NCBI RefSeq assembly: GCF_014268585.2
Contig: NZ_CP077092.1
Span: 1,178,001 to 1,242,000, forward strand
DNA: 64,000 bases
Source: Pseudomonas iranensis
GTDB taxonomy: Bacteria; Pseudomonadota; Gammaproteobacteria; Pseudomonadales; Pseudomonadaceae
Direction of reading: 5' to 3'
Made by a program: the position numbers and the translations under genes. The stretch's first letter is position 1. Every line of letters starts with the position of its first letter. The notes under the pieces are model-generated. The model did no database searches, had not been told where the DNA came from, and saw nothing but the letters and a program-made list of their open reading frames with translations. Shown one piece after another: positions 1 to 10,027 of this stretch.

Positions 1-1
1 G

Positions 2-1600
2 GTCACTGCGCAGATCTTCGCGGATGGCAGCCCCAACCAGATCAAGACTCGGGTGGCCGCATCCGGACAGGTTGAAGTGAAAAAGCTCACTGACTGGCTG
101 GGCGTGACCCAGCCGTTGCCGGTGTCCGGGACGATTCCTTATCAGTTGCAGCTGAATCTTTCCGGGGCCGATAGCCAGTTGCTGGTCAGCTCCAGCCTCA
201 AAGGCGTGGCAGTGGATTTGCCGGCGCCGTTCGGCATGGCCGCCGATGTCGGACGTGACACGGTATTCCGCATGACCTTGCAAGGGCAGGAGCGGCGTTA
301 CTGGGTCAATTACGATCAACTGGCCAATTTCACCTTTGCCGCGCCGCCGAGTAATTTTGCCGACGGCCGTGGCGAACTGTTTCTCGGCGCTGGCGAAGCG
401 GTGTTGCCGGGCGCCAAGGGTCTGCGCATTCGTGGGGTGCTATCAGAGCTGGACGTTGCGCCGTGGCAGGATCTGGCCAACAAATACGCCGGCGGGGATC
501 CGGGCGGCAGCGCCAAGCAACTGCTCAGCAGCGCTGACGTCAAAGTCGGCAAGTTGACCGCGCTCGGCACCACACTGGATCAGGCCTCGGTGCAGATCAA
601 TCGCAAGCCCGGCGCATGGAATCTCGCTCTCGATAGTCAGCAGGCCAAGGGCACGGCCAGCCTGCCGGACGCCAAGGGCGTGCCGATTGCGGTGAATCTG
701 CAATACGTGAAACTGCCAGCGCCGGACCCGGCGGTGCAGGCTGACGAGAACGCGCCGGATCCACTGGCGTCGGTCGACCCGACGAAAATCCCGGCGCTGG
801 ATATCACCCTCAATCAATTGTTCCTCGGCCCCGATCTGGTCGGTGGCTGGTCGCTGAAAGTGCGGCCGACCGCCAAGGGCATCGCACTGAACAACCTCGA
901 TATGGGCCTCAAGGGAATCCTGCTGCAAGGCAACGGTGGCTGGGAAGGCGCGCCGGGGGCGACCAGCAGTTGGTACAAGGGTCGTATTGGCGGTAAGAAT
1001 CTGGCTGACGTGCTCAAAGGCTGGGGCTTCGCGCCAAGCGTCACCAGTGAAGAATTCCACATGGATGTCGATGGCCGTTGGCCGGGCTCGCCGGCGTGGC
1101 TGGCGACCAAGCGCTTCTCCGGCACCCTCGACGCCTCGCTGAACAAGGGCCAGTTCGTTGAAGTGGAAGGCGGTGCTCAGGCGCTGCGGGTGTTCGGCCT
1201 GCTCAACTTCAACTCGATCGGCCGGCGCCTGCGTCTGGACTTCTCCGACCTGTTCGGCAAAGGCTTGAGCTACGACCGGGTCAAAGGTTTGCTGGTGGCG
1301 AACAACGGTGTCTACGTGACACGTGAGCCGATTCGCCTGACCGGGCCTTCGAGCAACCTGGAATTGGACGGCACGCTGGATCTGGTCGGTGACAAGGTCG
1401 ATGCGAAATTGCTGGTGACCTTGCCGGTGACCAACAACCTGCCGATCGCCGCGCTGCTCGTCGGCGCACCGGCGGTCGGCGGCGCGCTGTTCCTCATCGA
1501 CAAGCTGATCGGCGACCGCGTGGCGCGCTTCGCCAGCGTCAAGTACACCGTCAAAGGCCCATGGAAAGAGCCGAAAATCACCTTCGACAAGCCTTTTTGA
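2..1600 (+). CDS. yhdP: YhdP family AsmA-like envelope protein (C-terminal part)
   Basis: The reading frame is open from the window edge, so the true start lies upstream and only about the last 530 residues are visible. YhdP proteins are very large, inner-membrane-anchored AsmA-like proteins that span the periplasm; with TamB and YdbH they are linked to phospholipid movement to the outer membrane (known for E. coli, inferred here). The visible part has the beta-rich, low-complexity character of the family. Near the end is a hydrophobic stretch (PIAALLVGAPAVGGALFLID) and the closing motif around KYTVKGPWKEPKITF, which is typical of YhdP C-termini. The gene sits directly upstream of a nitrilase-family gene and tldD, the usual Pseudomonas order. 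Confidence 0.9.
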   Translation, partial: VTAQIFADGSPNQIKTRVAASGQVEVKKLTDWLGVTQPLPVSGTIPYQLQLNLSGADSQLLVSSSLKGVAVDLPAPFGMAADVGRDTVFRMTLQGQERRYWVNYDQLANFTFAAPPSNFADGRGELFLGAGEAVLPGAKGLRIRGVLSELDVAPWQDLANKYAGGDPGGSAKQLLSSADVKVGKLTALGTTLDQASVQINRKPGAWNLALDSQQAKGTASLPDAKGVPIAVNLQYVKLPAPDPAVQADENAPDPLASVDPTKIPALDITLNQLFLGPDLVGGWSLKVRPTAKGIALNNLDMGLKGILLQGNGGWEGAPGATSSWYKGRIGGKNLADVLKGWGFAPSVTSEEFHMDVDGRWPGSPAWLATKRFSGTLDASLNKGQFVEVEGGAQALRVFGLLNFNSIGRRLRLDFSDLFGKGLSYDRVKGLLVANNGVYVTREPIRLTGPSSNLELDGTLDLVGDKVDAKLLVTLPVTNNLPIAALLVGAPAVGGALFLIDKLIGDRVARFASVKYTVKGPWKEPKITFDKPF

Positions 1601-1658
1601 ACGGCCCGGCCTTGAAGCGATGGAGTAGCATGGCCAAACACCTCTTTGGGAGTTCGCC

Positions 1659-2519
1659 ATGTCTTTAGCGGTGATTCAAATGGTCAGCCAGAGCGACGTG
1701 CTGGCCAATCTGGCCCAAGCCCGACGCCTGCTTGAACAGGCCGCCGCCGGCGGGGCGAAACTTGCGGTGCTGCCGGAAAACTTCGCCGCCATGGGCCGTC
1801 GTGACGTCGCCGATATCGGCCGCGCCGAGGCCTTGGGCGAAGGGCCGATCCTGCCCTGGTTGAAACAGACCGCCCGCGACCTCACCTTATGGATAGTCGC
1901 CGGCACTTTGCCGTTGCCACCGTTGGGTCAACCCACGGCCAAAGCCAATGCCTGCTCGTTGTTGATCAATGAATACGGCGAGGTCGTCGCGCGCTATGAC
2001 AAGCTGCATCTGTTCGATGTCGATGTCGCCGACAATCGCGGCCAATACCGTGAATCCGATGACTATGCTTATGGCGGTAATGTGGTGGTAGCGGATACGC
2101 CGGTGGGGCGCGTCGGTCTGAGCGTGTGTTACGACTTGCGTTTCCCGGAGCTGTACAGTGAATTGCGTGCCGCCGGTGCCGAGTTGATTACCGCACCGTC
2201 GGCGTTTACGGCCGTAACCGGCGCCGCGCATTGGGATGTACTGATCCGCGCGCGGGCCATCGAAACACAGTGTTATATCCTCGCGGCCGCCCAGGGCGGC
2301 AGTCATCCGGGGCCACGCGAGACCTTCGGGCATGCGGCGATTGTCGATCCGTGGGGGCGTGTGCTGGCCCAGCAGGATCAAGGCGAGGCGGTGTTGCTGG
2401 CCGCCCGCGACAGCGATGAACAAGCGTCCATCCGGGCGCGCATGCCGGTGACGCGTCATCGGCGGTTTTTCTCGCAGGGCGCCCAGCGGCCTGCTTCAGA
2501 ACACGAATTTAAGGCGTAA
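1659..2519 (+). CDS. Carbon-nitrogen hydrolase (nitrilase superfamily, Nit-like amidase)
   Basis: A 286-residue protein of the nitrilase superfamily. The Glu-Lys-Cys catalytic triad is visible as E40 (in LPENFAAMG), K115 (in YDKLHLFD) and C157 (in [12 protein letters not shown]). These residues and the length fit the Nit1/Nit2 branch, which hydrolyses omega-amides such as deaminated glutathione; the exact substrate is inferred. The ATG at 1659 follows a GGAG-type ribosome site. The gene lies 58 bases after yhdP and 4 bases before tldD, so it is probably co-transcribed with both. Confidence 0.9.
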   Translation: MSLAVIQMVSQSDVLANLAQARRLLEQAAAGGAKLAVLPENFAAMGRRDVADIGRAEALGEGPILPWLKQTARDLTLWIVAGTLPLPPLGQPTAKANACSLLINEYGEVVARYDKLHLFDVDVADNRGQYRESDDYAYGGNVVVADTPVGRVGLSVCYDLRFPELYSELRAAGAELITAPSAFTAVTGAAHWDVLIRARAIETQCYILAAAQGGSHPGPRETFGHAAIVDPWGRVLAQQDQGEAVLLAARDSDEQASIRARMPVTRHRRFFSQGAQRPASEHEFKA

Positions 2520-2523
2520 ACCT

Positions 2524-3966
2524 ATGAGCGAGTTGTTGTCCTCAGTCAGTGATCACCTGTTGGCACCCGGCGGTGTCACGATCGAGAGCCTGCAAGGCGT
2601 GCTCGGCGATCTGGCCGGGCCGGGCATCGATGCCGCCGACCTGTATTTCCAGGGCCAGATCTCCGAGTCGTGGGCGCTGGAAGACGGCATCGTCAAGGAA
2701 GGCAGCTTCAACCTCGATCAGGGTGTCGGCGTGCGCGCGCAGTCCGGTGAGAAAACCGGTTTTGCCTACAGCAACGCGATCACCCTCGAGGCCCTCGGTG
2801 CAGCGGCGCGTGCGGCGCGTTCGATCTCCCGCGCCGGGCAGAACGGCACCGTGCAGGCGTTCACCAGCCAGGACGTCGCGCAACTGTACGCGCCCGATAA
2901 CCCGCTGGAAGTGCTCAGCCGCGCGGAAAAAGTCGAGTTGCTCAAACGCATCGACGTTGCCACCCGCGCACTCGACCCACGGATTCAACAGGTCAGCGTG
3001 AGCATGGCCGGGGTCTGGGAGCGAATCCTGGTGGCCTCCACCGACGGTGGCCTGGCCGCCGACGTGCGTCCACTGGTGCGTTTCAACGTAAGCGTCATCG
3101 TCGAACAGAATGGCCGTCGCGAACGCGGCGGGCACGGCGGCGGTGGGCGTACCGATTACCGCTACTTCCTCGCCGAAGACCGCGCCATGGGTTATGCCCG
3201 CGAAGCGCTGCGCCAGGCTCTGGTCAATCTGGAAGCGATTCCGGCGCCGGCCGGTACCTTGCCGGTGGTGCTGGGTTCCGGCTGGTCCGGCGTGCTGCTG
3301 CACGAAGCGGTCGGTCACGGTCTGGAAGGCGACTTCAACCGCAAGGGCAGCTCGGCCTACAGCGGGCGCATGGGTGAAATGGTTGCCTCCAAGTTATGCA
3401 CCATCGTCGATGACGGCACCTTGAGCGGCCGTCGCGGTTCGCTGAGCGTCGATGACGAAGGCACGCCGACCGAGTGCACCACGCTGATCGAAAACGGCGT
3501 ACTCAAGGGCTATATGCAAGACAAGCTCAACGCGCGGCTGATGGGCGTGGCGCGCACCGGTAACGGTCGCCGCGAATCCTACGCGCACCTGCCGATGCCA
3601 CGGATGACCAACACCTACATGCTCGGTGGCGAAAGCGATCCGGCAGAAATCATCGCCTCGGTGAAGAAGGGCATCTACTGCGCCAACCTCGGTGGCGGTC
3701 AGGTCGATATCACCAGCGGCAAGTTCGTGTTCTCGACCAGCGAGGCCTACCTGATCGAAGACGGCAAGATCACCGCACCGGTCAAAGGCGCGACGTTGAT
3801 CGGCAACGGCCCCGAGGCGATGAGCCGGGTGTCGATGGTCGGTAACGATCTGGCGCTGGACAGCGGTGTGGGTACGTGTGGCAAGGATGGGCAGTCGGTG
3901 CCGGTGGGTGTCGGCCAGCCAACGCTGAAAATCGATGCGATTACCGTGGGTGGCACGGGCGCATAA
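2524..3966 (+). CDS. tldD: Metalloprotease TldD
   Basis: A 480-residue TldD of the usual family length. The zinc motif HEAVGH is visible at residues 260-265, followed by [14 protein letters not shown] and the glycine-rich C-terminal half common to TldD/PmbA proteins. TldD forms a heterodimeric protease with TldE (PmbA); known substrates include the microcin B17 precursor and CcdA. Its partner pmbA lies 684 bases downstream on the same strand, beyond the oppositely oriented darP. That split arrangement is normal in Pseudomonas. The start follows the nitrilase-family gene by four bases. Confidence 0.95.
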   Translation: MSELLSSVSDHLLAPGGVTIESLQGVLGDLAGPGIDAADLYFQGQISESWALEDGIVKEGSFNLDQGVGVRAQSGEKTGFAYSNAITLEALGAAARAARSISRAGQNGTVQAFTSQDVAQLYAPDNPLEVLSRAEKVELLKRIDVATRALDPRIQQVSVSMAGVWERILVASTDGGLAADVRPLVRFNVSVIVEQNGRRERGGHGGGGRTDYRYFLAEDRAMGYAREALRQALVNLEAIPAPAGTLPVVLGSGWSGVLLHEAVGHGLEGDFNRKGSSAYSGRMGEMVASKLCTIVDDGTLSGRRGSLSVDDEGTPTECTTLIENGVLKGYMQDKLNARLMGVARTGNGRRESYAHLPMPRMTNTYMLGGESDPAEIIASVKKGIYCANLGGGQVDITSGKFVFSTSEAYLIEDGKITAPVKGATLIGNGPEAMSRVSMVGNDLALDSGVGTCGKDGQSVPVGVGQPTLKIDAITVGGTGA

Positions 3967-4017
3967 GAGAGGCGGGGCTTTCGGGTGGCGCGCAGGACGG
4001 CCACCCGGTGGCGATTT

Positions 4018-4542
4018 TCAACGCAGGCCGCGTTGAGTCTCGTCCAGCTCCCGAATGTATTTGAAGATCTTGCGGCTCGACGCAGGTGGTTTGTTTTGCG
4101 CAACCTCATGCTGGGCCTGACGGATCAGGGAACGCAATTGCTGGCGATCGGCGTCCGGATACTCGATGACGAATTTCTCCAGCACGGCGTCATCGCCCGC
4201 GATCAGGCGGTCACGCCAGCGTTCCAGATTATGGAAACGCTCGTTGTACTGGCGAGTGGAGGCATCGAGTTGATCGAGCAGAGTCAGAATCGCGTCAGTG
4301 TCCTGGTCGCGCATCAGTTTGCCGATGAACTGCAAATGCCGTTTACGCGCGATGTTCGCGGTGTGCTTGGGCGCATCGGCCAATGCCCGGCGCAAAGCGT
4401 CGGTCAACGGCAGTTTGGCGACCAGATCAGGCTTGAGTGTGGTCAGGCGCTCGCCGAGGTCAACCAGCGCATGCAACTCGCGTTTGACCTGAGATTTGCT
4501 TTTTTCTCCCGTATCGAGGGAGTCGTCGTAAGAATCAACCAT
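4018..4542 (-). CDS. darP: Ribosome-associated protein DarP (YjgA)
   Basis: A 174-residue protein of the DarP/YjgA family, a factor bound to late 50S ribosomal precursors. It is highly charged and helical and contains the family-like stretches [16 protein letters not shown] and RRHNPQ-type basic segments around the middle ([17 protein letters not shown]). The frame stays open far upstream, antisense to pmbA, but the family N-terminus ([14 protein letters not shown]) begins at 4542, so that ATG was chosen. The gene is convergent with tldD and divergent from pmbA, with a gap of 108 bases. Confidence 0.92.
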   Translation of the reverse strand: MVDSYDDSLDTGEKSKSQVKRELHALVDLGERLTTLKPDLVAKLPLTDALRRALADAPKHTANIARKRHLQFIGKLMRDQDTDAILTLLDQLDASTRQYNERFHNLERWRDRLIAGDDAVLEKFVIEYPDADRQQLRSLIRQAQHEVAQNKPPASSRKIFKYIRELDETQRGLR

Positions 4543-4650
4543 GGTGGCAGTCCGCAAAGAAACGCCGCCATGATAACCAGTCGGGGGCCGCTTGTCCGGC
4601 CCGGTCGCTCGATGACCCCAGCCGAAAGCAGAATTTGAGTGGAGATGAGC

Positions 4651-5997
4651 ATGAGTGCAGTTCAAAGCGTCGGCCCGCAGGCATTGCCGGCACTGCAAGA
4701 ACAGGTCGAGCAGATCATCGCCGAAGCCAAGCGCCAGGGCGCCAGCGCCTGTGAAGTCGCGGTGTCGCTGGAGCAAGGCCTGTCGACTTCGGTGCGTCAG
4801 CGCGAGGTCGAAACCGTTGAATTCAACCGTGATCAGGGTTTTGGCATCACTCTGTATGTAGGTCAGCGCAAAGGCTCGGCCAGCACCTCGGCCACCGGGC
4901 CGGAGGCGATTCGTGAAACCGTCGCAGCAGCACTGGCCATCGCCAAACACACCTCCGAGGACGAAGCCTCGGGTCTGGCCGATGCGGCGCTGATGGCCAG
5001 GGATGTGCAGGATTTCGACCTGTTCCACGAATGGGACATCACCCCGGAGCAGGCCATCGAGAAGGCTTTGCTCTGTGAGGCCGCGGCGTTCGATGCTGAT
5101 GCGCGGATCAAGAACGCCGACGGCACCACCCTCAGCACCCATCAGGGCTGCCGGGTTTACGGCAACAGCCACGGTTTCATCGGCGGCTACGCATCGACCC
5201 GGCACAGCCTGAGTTGCGTGATGATCGCTGAAGCCGATGGCCAGATGCAGCGTGATTACTGGTATGACGTCAATCGCCAGGGCAGTTTGCTCGCCGATCC
5301 GGTGAGCATCGGCCAGCGTGCCGCGCAACGGGCAGCGAGCCGTCTGGGCGCGCGGCCGGTGCCGACCTGCGAAGTGCCGGTGCTGTTTTCCGCCGAACTG
5401 GCGGGTGGTCTGTTCGGCAGTTTCCTCTCGGCCGTGTCGGGCGGCAGCCTGTATCGTAAATCGTCGTTTCTGGAAGGCACACTCGGGCAAAAGCTGTTCC
5501 CGGAATGGCTGACCATTGATGAGCGTCCGCATCTGATGCGTGCCATGGGCAGTGCTTCCTACGACGGTGATGGCCTGGCGACTTACGCGAAACCGTTCGT
5601 CGAGAAGGGCGAGTTGGTCTCCTACATCCTCGGTACCTACTCCGGGCGCAAACTGGGCATGCCGAGCACCGCCAATGCGGGCGGCGTGCACAACCTGTTC
5701 GTCACCCATGGCGACGAGGATCAGGCAGCGCTGTTGAAGCGCATGGGCCGAGGACTGTTGGTCACCGAATTGATGGGCCACGGCCTGAACATGGTCACCG
5801 GCGACTATTCGCGCGGTGCGGCGGGCTTCTGGGTGGAAAACGGCGAAATCCAGTTCGCTGTGCAGGAAGTGACCATCGCCGGCAACATGCGCGACATGTT
5901 CAAGCAGATTGTCGCGGTGGGTAATGATCTGGAGCTGCGCAGCAACATCCGCACCGGGTCTGTGTTGATCGAGCGGATGACTGTCGCCGGCAGCTAA
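4651..5997 (+). CDS. pmbA: Metalloprotease subunit PmbA (TldE)
   Basis: A 448-residue TldE/PmbA protein, partner of TldD. It has the family fold but lacks the zinc-binding HExxxH motif, as expected for the non-catalytic subunit. Recognisable stretches are [16 protein letters not shown] near the N-terminus and [27 protein letters not shown] near the C-terminus. Three in-frame starts are available (GTG 4639, ATG 4645, ATG 4651). The ATG at 4651 was chosen because GGAG at 4641-4644 is well spaced only for it. A strong terminator follows 17 bases after the stop. Confidence 0.93.
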   Translation: MSAVQSVGPQALPALQEQVEQIIAEAKRQGASACEVAVSLEQGLSTSVRQREVETVEFNRDQGFGITLYVGQRKGSASTSATGPEAIRETVAAALAIAKHTSEDEASGLADAALMARDVQDFDLFHEWDITPEQAIEKALLCEAAAFDADARIKNADGTTLSTHQGCRVYGNSHGFIGGYASTRHSLSCVMIAEADGQMQRDYWYDVNRQGSLLADPVSIGQRAAQRAASRLGARPVPTCEVPVLFSAELAGGLFGSFLSAVSGGSLYRKSSFLEGTLGQKLFPEWLTIDERPHLMRAMGSASYDGDGLATYAKPFVEKGELVSYILGTYSGRKLGMPSTANAGGVHNLFVTHGDEDQAALLKRMGRGLLVTELMGHGLNMVTGDYSRGAAGFWVENGEIQFAVQEVTIAGNMRDMFKQIVAVGNDLELRSNIRTGSVLIERMTVAGS

Positions 5998-6014
5998 GCC
6001 GCAAATCCGCCAAC

Positions 6015-6056
6015 AAAAAAAGGCGCGCCATCCGTTCTGGATGGCGCGCCTTTTTT
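6015..6056 (+). terminator. Rho-independent terminator after pmbA
   Basis: A perfect 12-base GC-rich stem (GGCGCGCCATCC with its complement) around a GTTCT loop is flanked by A6 on the left and T6 on the right. It lies directly behind pmbA and could work on both strands. Confidence 0.93.
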
Positions 6057-6076
6057 ATTCGCTTCGTACAAACCCC

Positions 6077-6166
6077 TGTGGGAGCGAGCCTGCTCGCGAA
6101 AGCGGTGGATCAGTTGTAAATGTGCTGACTGACACAGCGCATTTCGCGAGCAGGCTCGCTCCCACA
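6077..6166. repeat. REPIN, copy 1 (GTGGGAGCGAGC family)
   Basis: Two inverted REP units face each other: TGTGGGAGCGAGCCTGCTCG on the left and its reverse complement ending TCGCTCCCACA on the right, about 40 bases apart. This is the common extragenic palindrome pair of the P. fluorescens group. Related copies lie at 30515, 33675 and 39493. Confidence 0.92.
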
Positions 6167-6201
6167 AGTGAGCAGCGCAAACTCGAGTGCTTGTGTTGGT
6201 T

Positions 6202-6220
6202 CTCATTATCATCTAATAAT
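6202..6220. promoter_or_regulatory. Candidate Fur box upstream of fagA
   Basis: The AT-rich sequence CTCATTATCATCTAATAAT resembles the Fur consensus built from ATWATN/NATWAT hexamers. It lies 30 bases before the fagA ATG, where a promoter would be. The same operon is Fur-controlled in P. aeruginosa. The match is imperfect on the right half, so this is a candidate and not a proven site. Confidence 0.6.
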
Positions 6221-6249
6221 AAATCTCATCTCCGAACGAGTCCCGGATC

Positions 6250-6657
6250 ATGAGTTCTGCCTTGCACGAGCAGCCTTACCTCGAAAGCTGGCGCTGGATG
6301 AGCCGCCAGATCCGTTGCGCGCTGGATCCTGACGAACCGCGCCTGATCGAACACTACCTCGCCGAAGGACGCTATCTGTCCTGTTGCACAGCCACTTCGC
6401 CCTGGGCTGTCGCCGAAACGTCTTTCCGCCTGCTGCTCGATACCGCCACCGACATCGCGTTGCCGTGGCACTGGCGCAGCGTCTGTCTCGATCAAGCCTG
6501 GCGTCCCTTGCGTGAAATGGAGCGCCTGTCGCTATGCCAATGCCGCTTGCGGCGCTGGCAACGCTACACCTGGCAGCTCGCCACTTGCGAGTTGCAACCG
6601 TCGATTCCTCTCATTGATTTGCTGCAAGGACATTCGCATGACCAAGACACGTATTGA
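6250..6657 (+). CDS. fagA: Fur-associated gene FagA (unknown function)
   Basis: A 135-residue protein of unknown biochemical role, named in P. aeruginosa as the first gene of the Fur-regulated fagA-fumC1-orfX-sodM operon. It has no signal peptide or membrane segment and is rich in Trp, Arg and Cys (for example RLSLCQCRLRRWQRYTWQL). Identification rests on position and overall resemblance: it directly precedes fumC, orfX and sodA. Its last 20 bases overlap the start of fumC, so translation of the two is probably coupled. A candidate Fur box lies 30 bases upstream, implying expression under iron starvation. Confidence 0.85.
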   Translation: MSSALHEQPYLESWRWMSRQIRCALDPDEPRLIEHYLAEGRYLSCCTATSPWAVAETSFRLLLDTATDIALPWHWRSVCLDQAWRPLREMERLSLCQCRLRRWQRYTWQLATCELQPSIPLIDLLQGHSHDQDTY

Positions 6658-8014
6658 GCGCGACAGCATGGGCGAACTGCAGGTGCCGGTCGATGCGCTC
6701 TATGGCGCGCAGACCCAGCGCGCCGTGGACAACTTCCCGATCAGCGGCAAGCCGATGCCGACGCAGTTCATCCGCGCGCTTATCCTCGCCAAAGCCGCCG
6801 CTGCCCGGGCCAACGTTGAGCTGAGCCAGATCAGCGCGGCCCAGGGCAAAGCCATCAGTGATGCCGCGCAAGGTCTGCTCGAAGGCGATTTCATGCAGCA
6901 TTTCCCGGTGGATATCTTCCAGACCGGGTCCGGCACCAGCTCGAACATGAACGCCAACGAAGTGATCGCGACGCTGGCCAGTCGCATGCTCGGCGAGCCG
7001 GTCAACGCCAACGATCATGTCAACTGCGGGCAAAGCAGCAACGACATCATCCCGACCACCATCCACGTCAGCGCCGCGCTGGCGCTGCATGAACAATTGC
7101 TGCCGGCGCTGTTGCATCTGGTCCAGGTGATCGAGCGCAAGGCCGAGCAAGTGCATCACCATGTGAAGACCGGGCGCACTCACCTGATGGACGCGATGCC
7201 GGTGCGCATGAGCCAGGTGCTCAACGGTTGGGCGCAGCAGCTCAAGGCCAACATCGCGCATCTGCAGGACCTGCTGCCGAGCCTGCAAGCGCTGGCGCAG
7301 GGCGGCACTGCGGTCGGTACCGGGATCAATGCGCATCCGGAGTTCGCCGCGCGATTCAGTCGGCATCTGAGCCAACTGACCGACGTGCAGTTCACCCCGG
7401 GCAAGGACCTGTTCGCGCTGATTGGCTCGCAGGACACTGCGGTCTCTGTCTCCGGCCAGCTCAAAGCTACTGCGGTGTCGCTGATGAAAATCGCCAACGA
7501 CGTGCGCTGGATGAACTCAGGTCCCCTGGCCGGCCTCGGCGAAATTGAACTGCAAGCGCTGCAACCGGGTTCATCGATCATGCCCGGCAAGGTCAACCCG
7601 GTGATCCCGGAAGCCACCGCGATGGTCGCTGCGCAAGTGATCGGCAATGACTCGGTGATCACCGTGGCCGGCCAATCCGGCAATTTCGAACTGAACGTGA
7701 TGTTGCCGATCATCGCGCAGAACCTGCTGAGCAGCATCGAACTGCTGGCCAATGCCAGTCGCCTGCTCGGTGACAAGGCAATCGCTACTTTCAAGGTCAA
7801 CGAATCGCGCTTGCAAGAAGCGTTGTCGCGCAACCCGATTCTGGTCACCGCGCTCAACCCCATCATCGGTTACCAGAAAGCCGCCGAAATCGCCAAGCAG
7901 GCCTACAAGGAAGGCCGCGCGGTGATCGACGTCGCCCTGGAACACACCGACCTGTCGCGCAGCCAGCTGGAAGAGTTGCTCAACCCCGAGAAGCTCACCG
8001 CCGGCGGCGTGTAA
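6638..8014 (+). CDS. fumC: Class II fumarate hydratase FumC (iron-independent)
   Basis: A 458-residue class II fumarase that interconverts fumarate and malate without an iron-sulfur cluster. The fumarase/aspartase signature GSSIMPGKVNP is visible, as are the active-site region TGSGTSSNMNANEV and the GRTHLMDAMPVRMSQ stretch. The frame remains open upstream inside fagA, but the family N-terminus MTKTRIERDSMGEL starts at the ATG at 6638, after AAGGA at 6626-6630. It overlaps fagA by 20 bases. As part of a probable Fur regulon it would replace iron-dependent fumarase when iron is scarce. Confidence 0.95.
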   Translation: MTKTRIERDSMGELQVPVDALYGAQTQRAVDNFPISGKPMPTQFIRALILAKAAAARANVELSQISAAQGKAISDAAQGLLEGDFMQHFPVDIFQTGSGTSSNMNANEVIATLASRMLGEPVNANDHVNCGQSSNDIIPTTIHVSAALALHEQLLPALLHLVQVIERKAEQVHHHVKTGRTHLMDAMPVRMSQVLNGWAQQLKANIAHLQDLLPSLQALAQGGTAVGTGINAHPEFAARFSRHLSQLTDVQFTPGKDLFALIGSQDTAVSVSGQLKATAVSLMKIANDVRWMNSGPLAGLGEIELQALQPGSSIMPGKVNPVIPEATAMVAAQVIGNDSVITVAGQSGNFELNVMLPIIAQNLLSSIELLANASRLLGDKAIATFKVNESRLQEALSRNPILVTALNPIIGYQKAAEIAKQAYKEGRAVIDVALEHTDLSRSQLEELLNPEKLTAGGV

Positions 8015-8041
8015 ACCCCGTAACCGCTTTGGAGGCTCACC

Positions 8042-8482
8042 ATGGAGCACTGGAAACGCACGATCGAACGGGCCAATCGCTGCTTCATGCTGGGCGAACT
8101 GATCGACGCCCGCGAGGCTTACCTGCAAGCCCTGGCCCTGGCGCAAGTGTTGTTCGAACGCTGGGCGGATGCCGACGAAGCGGTGGCGGCCTGCGTCGTC
8201 TCTCATCACAACCTCGCCGACCTGCATTTGCGCCTGAACCAACCGGAGGAGAGCGCCGAATACCTGTGCGCTATCCATCAACGTTTGTTGCAGACCATGC
8301 AGGACGAACGCCTGCGCCCGGCCCTGCGTGAGGCGGCGTTGCGCCAGAGCAGCAAGACCTACGTCGAACTGTTGAATTTCATCAGCGAGCACGGCGAGTA
8401 CCCGCGCACCCAGCGCCTGCTGCATCCGGACACCGGCAATGCCCGCCGCGCCTCAAATCCCCATCAGTATGGAGTCCACTGA
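8042..8482 (+). CDS. OrfX, conserved protein of the fagA-sodA operon
   Basis: A 146-residue cytosolic protein corresponding by position to orfX between fumC1 and sodM in P. aeruginosa. It is mostly helical, with a tetratricopeptide-like appearance: [32 protein letters not shown] is followed by a second helical pair around [17 protein letters not shown]. This suggests a protein-binding scaffold, but no function is established to my knowledge. GGAGG lies just before the ATG at 8042. The stop at 8482 is one base before the sodA start, so co-expression with sodA is expected. Confidence 0.85.
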   Translation: MEHWKRTIERANRCFMLGELIDAREAYLQALALAQVLFERWADADEAVAACVVSHHNLADLHLRLNQPEESAEYLCAIHQRLLQTMQDERLRPALREAALRQSSKTYVELLNFISEHGEYPRTQRLLHPDTGNARRASNPHQYGVH

Positions 8483-8483
8483 A

Positions 8484-9095
8484 ATGGCTTTTACCTTGCC
8501 TGCCTTGCCCTACGCCTACGATGCCCTCGAGCCGCACATCGATGCGCAGACCATGGAAATCCATTACACCAAGCACCACCAGACCTATATCAACAACCTC
8601 AACGCTGCCGTGGAAGGCACCGAATTCGCCGAGTGGCCGGTGGAAAAACTCGTCGCCAGCGTCCAGCAACTGCCGGAAAAGCTTCGCGCGGCGGTGATCA
8701 ATCAGGGCGGCGGTCACGCCAATCACTCGCTGTTCTGGGAAGTGATGGTGCCCAACGGAGGCGGCAAGCCCGACGGCGCGCTGGCCACGGCTATTGATGA
8801 GCAACTGGGCGGACTCGACAGTTTCAAGGAAGCCTTCACCAAAGCCGCGCTGACCCGTTTTGGCAGCGGCTGGGCCTGGCTGAGCGTCACCCCGGAGAAA
8901 ATACTGATCGTAGAAAGCAGCGGCAATCAGGACAGCCCGTTGATGAACGGCAATACCCCAATCCTCGGTCTCGACGTCTGGGAGCACGCCTACTACCTGC
9001 GCTACCAGAACCGTCGCCCGGAATACATCAACGCGTTCTACAACGTGATCAACTGGCCGGAAGTTGCTGCGCGCTATCAGGCCGCACTGGTTTAA
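8484..9095 (+). CDS. sodA: Manganese superoxide dismutase
   Basis: A 203-residue Mn/Fe-family superoxide dismutase. The metal ligands are seen as His in [15 protein letters not shown], His in [11 protein letters not shown], and Asp and His in [16 protein letters not shown]. Position in the fagA operon and the P. aeruginosa sodM match point to the manganese enzyme that replaces FeSOD under iron starvation. The frame opens earlier inside orfX, but the family start [17 protein letters not shown] is at 8484, with GGAG at 8471-8474. Confidence 0.95.
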   Translation: MAFTLPALPYAYDALEPHIDAQTMEIHYTKHHQTYINNLNAAVEGTEFAEWPVEKLVASVQQLPEKLRAAVINQGGGHANHSLFWEVMVPNGGGKPDGALATAIDEQLGGLDSFKEAFTKAALTRFGSGWAWLSVTPEKILIVESSGNQDSPLMNGNTPILGLDVWEHAYYLRYQNRRPEYINAFYNVINWPEVAARYQAALV

Positions 9096-9124
9096 GCCTT
9101 CCATAAAAACAATCAGGGCTGACT

Positions 9125-10018
9125 ATGGGCACGGAAACACTGGCGATTGGCAGCGGGCGCATGTTTCGTTACGCGGTGGGCTCGCTGTTGCTGCTGGCGG
9201 GGATGACCTTGCTGGTCGCCCACGGTTTGCAGTGGCTGAATCTGGAACCGAGGCTGTTGCGCGCCTTGCAGGGCGGTGCCATCTGCGCGTTGGGGACGGC
9301 GCTTGGCGCAGTGCCGGTGCTGGTGATCCGGCGCATGCCGCAGGCACTCAGCGACACCTTGCTGGGATTTGGTGCCGGGGTGATGCTGGCGGCGACGGCG
9401 TTTTCGCTGATCATACCGGGCATTGCTGCGGCGGAGAGTCTTGGTCTTACGCCGTGGGCCGCCAGTGGCCTGATCTGCTTCGGCATCCTGCTCGGCGCGT
9501 TCGGTCTGTATCTGGTGGATCGGCGCGTTTCCGGTGCCTCGCCGCAGATGCTCGTCGGCACGCTGGAGCATCCGGTGATTCCACCACGAATCTGGCTGTT
9601 CGTGTTCGCCATCATCGCGCACAACATTCCGGAAGGCATGGCGGTCGGCGTGTCTGCCGGCGGCGGGATGGCGGACGCCGACAGTCTGGCGATGGGCATT
9701 GCGTTGCAGGATGTGCCGGAAGGGCTGGTGATTGCGTTGGTGCTGGCCGGGGCGGGAATGTCGCGGGTCAGGGCATTTTTGATTGGCGCGGCGTCTGGGC
9801 TGGTCGAACCGGTATTTGCACTGTTATGCGCATGGCTGGTGAGTCTGGCTCAAGTGCTGTTGCCGCTGGGGCTGGCATTGGCGGCCGGGGCGATGTTGCT
9901 GGTGGTGACCCACGAAGTGATTCCGGAGTCGCGTCGTCATGGGCATGACAAGCTGGCGAGCCTCGGTTTGCTGATCGGGTTTTGTCTGATGATGGTGATG
10001 GATACGGCGTTGGGGTGA
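9125..10018 (+). CDS. ZIP-family divalent metal transporter
   Basis: A 297-residue polytopic membrane protein of the ZIP family, with about eight hydrophobic segments. The metal-binding motifs of helices IV and V are visible as HNIPEGMAVG and QDVPEGLVIAL, and a third HEVIPESRRHG lies near the end. ZIP proteins import zinc, manganese or iron. Placement 29 bases behind sodA suggests co-expression and a role in supplying manganese to SodA; that link is inference. A 31-base inverted repeat follows the stop and probably ends transcription. Confidence 0.88.
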   Translation: MGTETLAIGSGRMFRYAVGSLLLLAGMTLLVAHGLQWLNLEPRLLRALQGGAICALGTALGAVPVLVIRRMPQALSDTLLGFGAGVMLAATAFSLIIPGIAAAESLGLTPWAASGLICFGILLGAFGLYLVDRRVSGASPQMLVGTLEHPVIPPRIWLFVFAIIAHNIPEGMAVGVSAGGGMADADSLAMGIALQDVPEGLVIALVLAGAGMSRVRAFLIGAASGLVEPVFALLCAWLVSLAQVLLPLGLALAAGAMLLVVTHEVIPESRRHGHDKLASLGLLIGFCLMMVMDTALG

Positions 10019-10027
10019 AAGAGGATC

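Noticed and set aside
3982-4007. Hairpin between tldD and darP as a terminator
   Set aside because: The 8-base stem is present but no T-run follows on either strand, so termination is not supported.
4543-5781. Upstream extension of the darP frame across pmbA
   Set aside because: The extension is antisense to pmbA; the family N-terminus begins at 4542.
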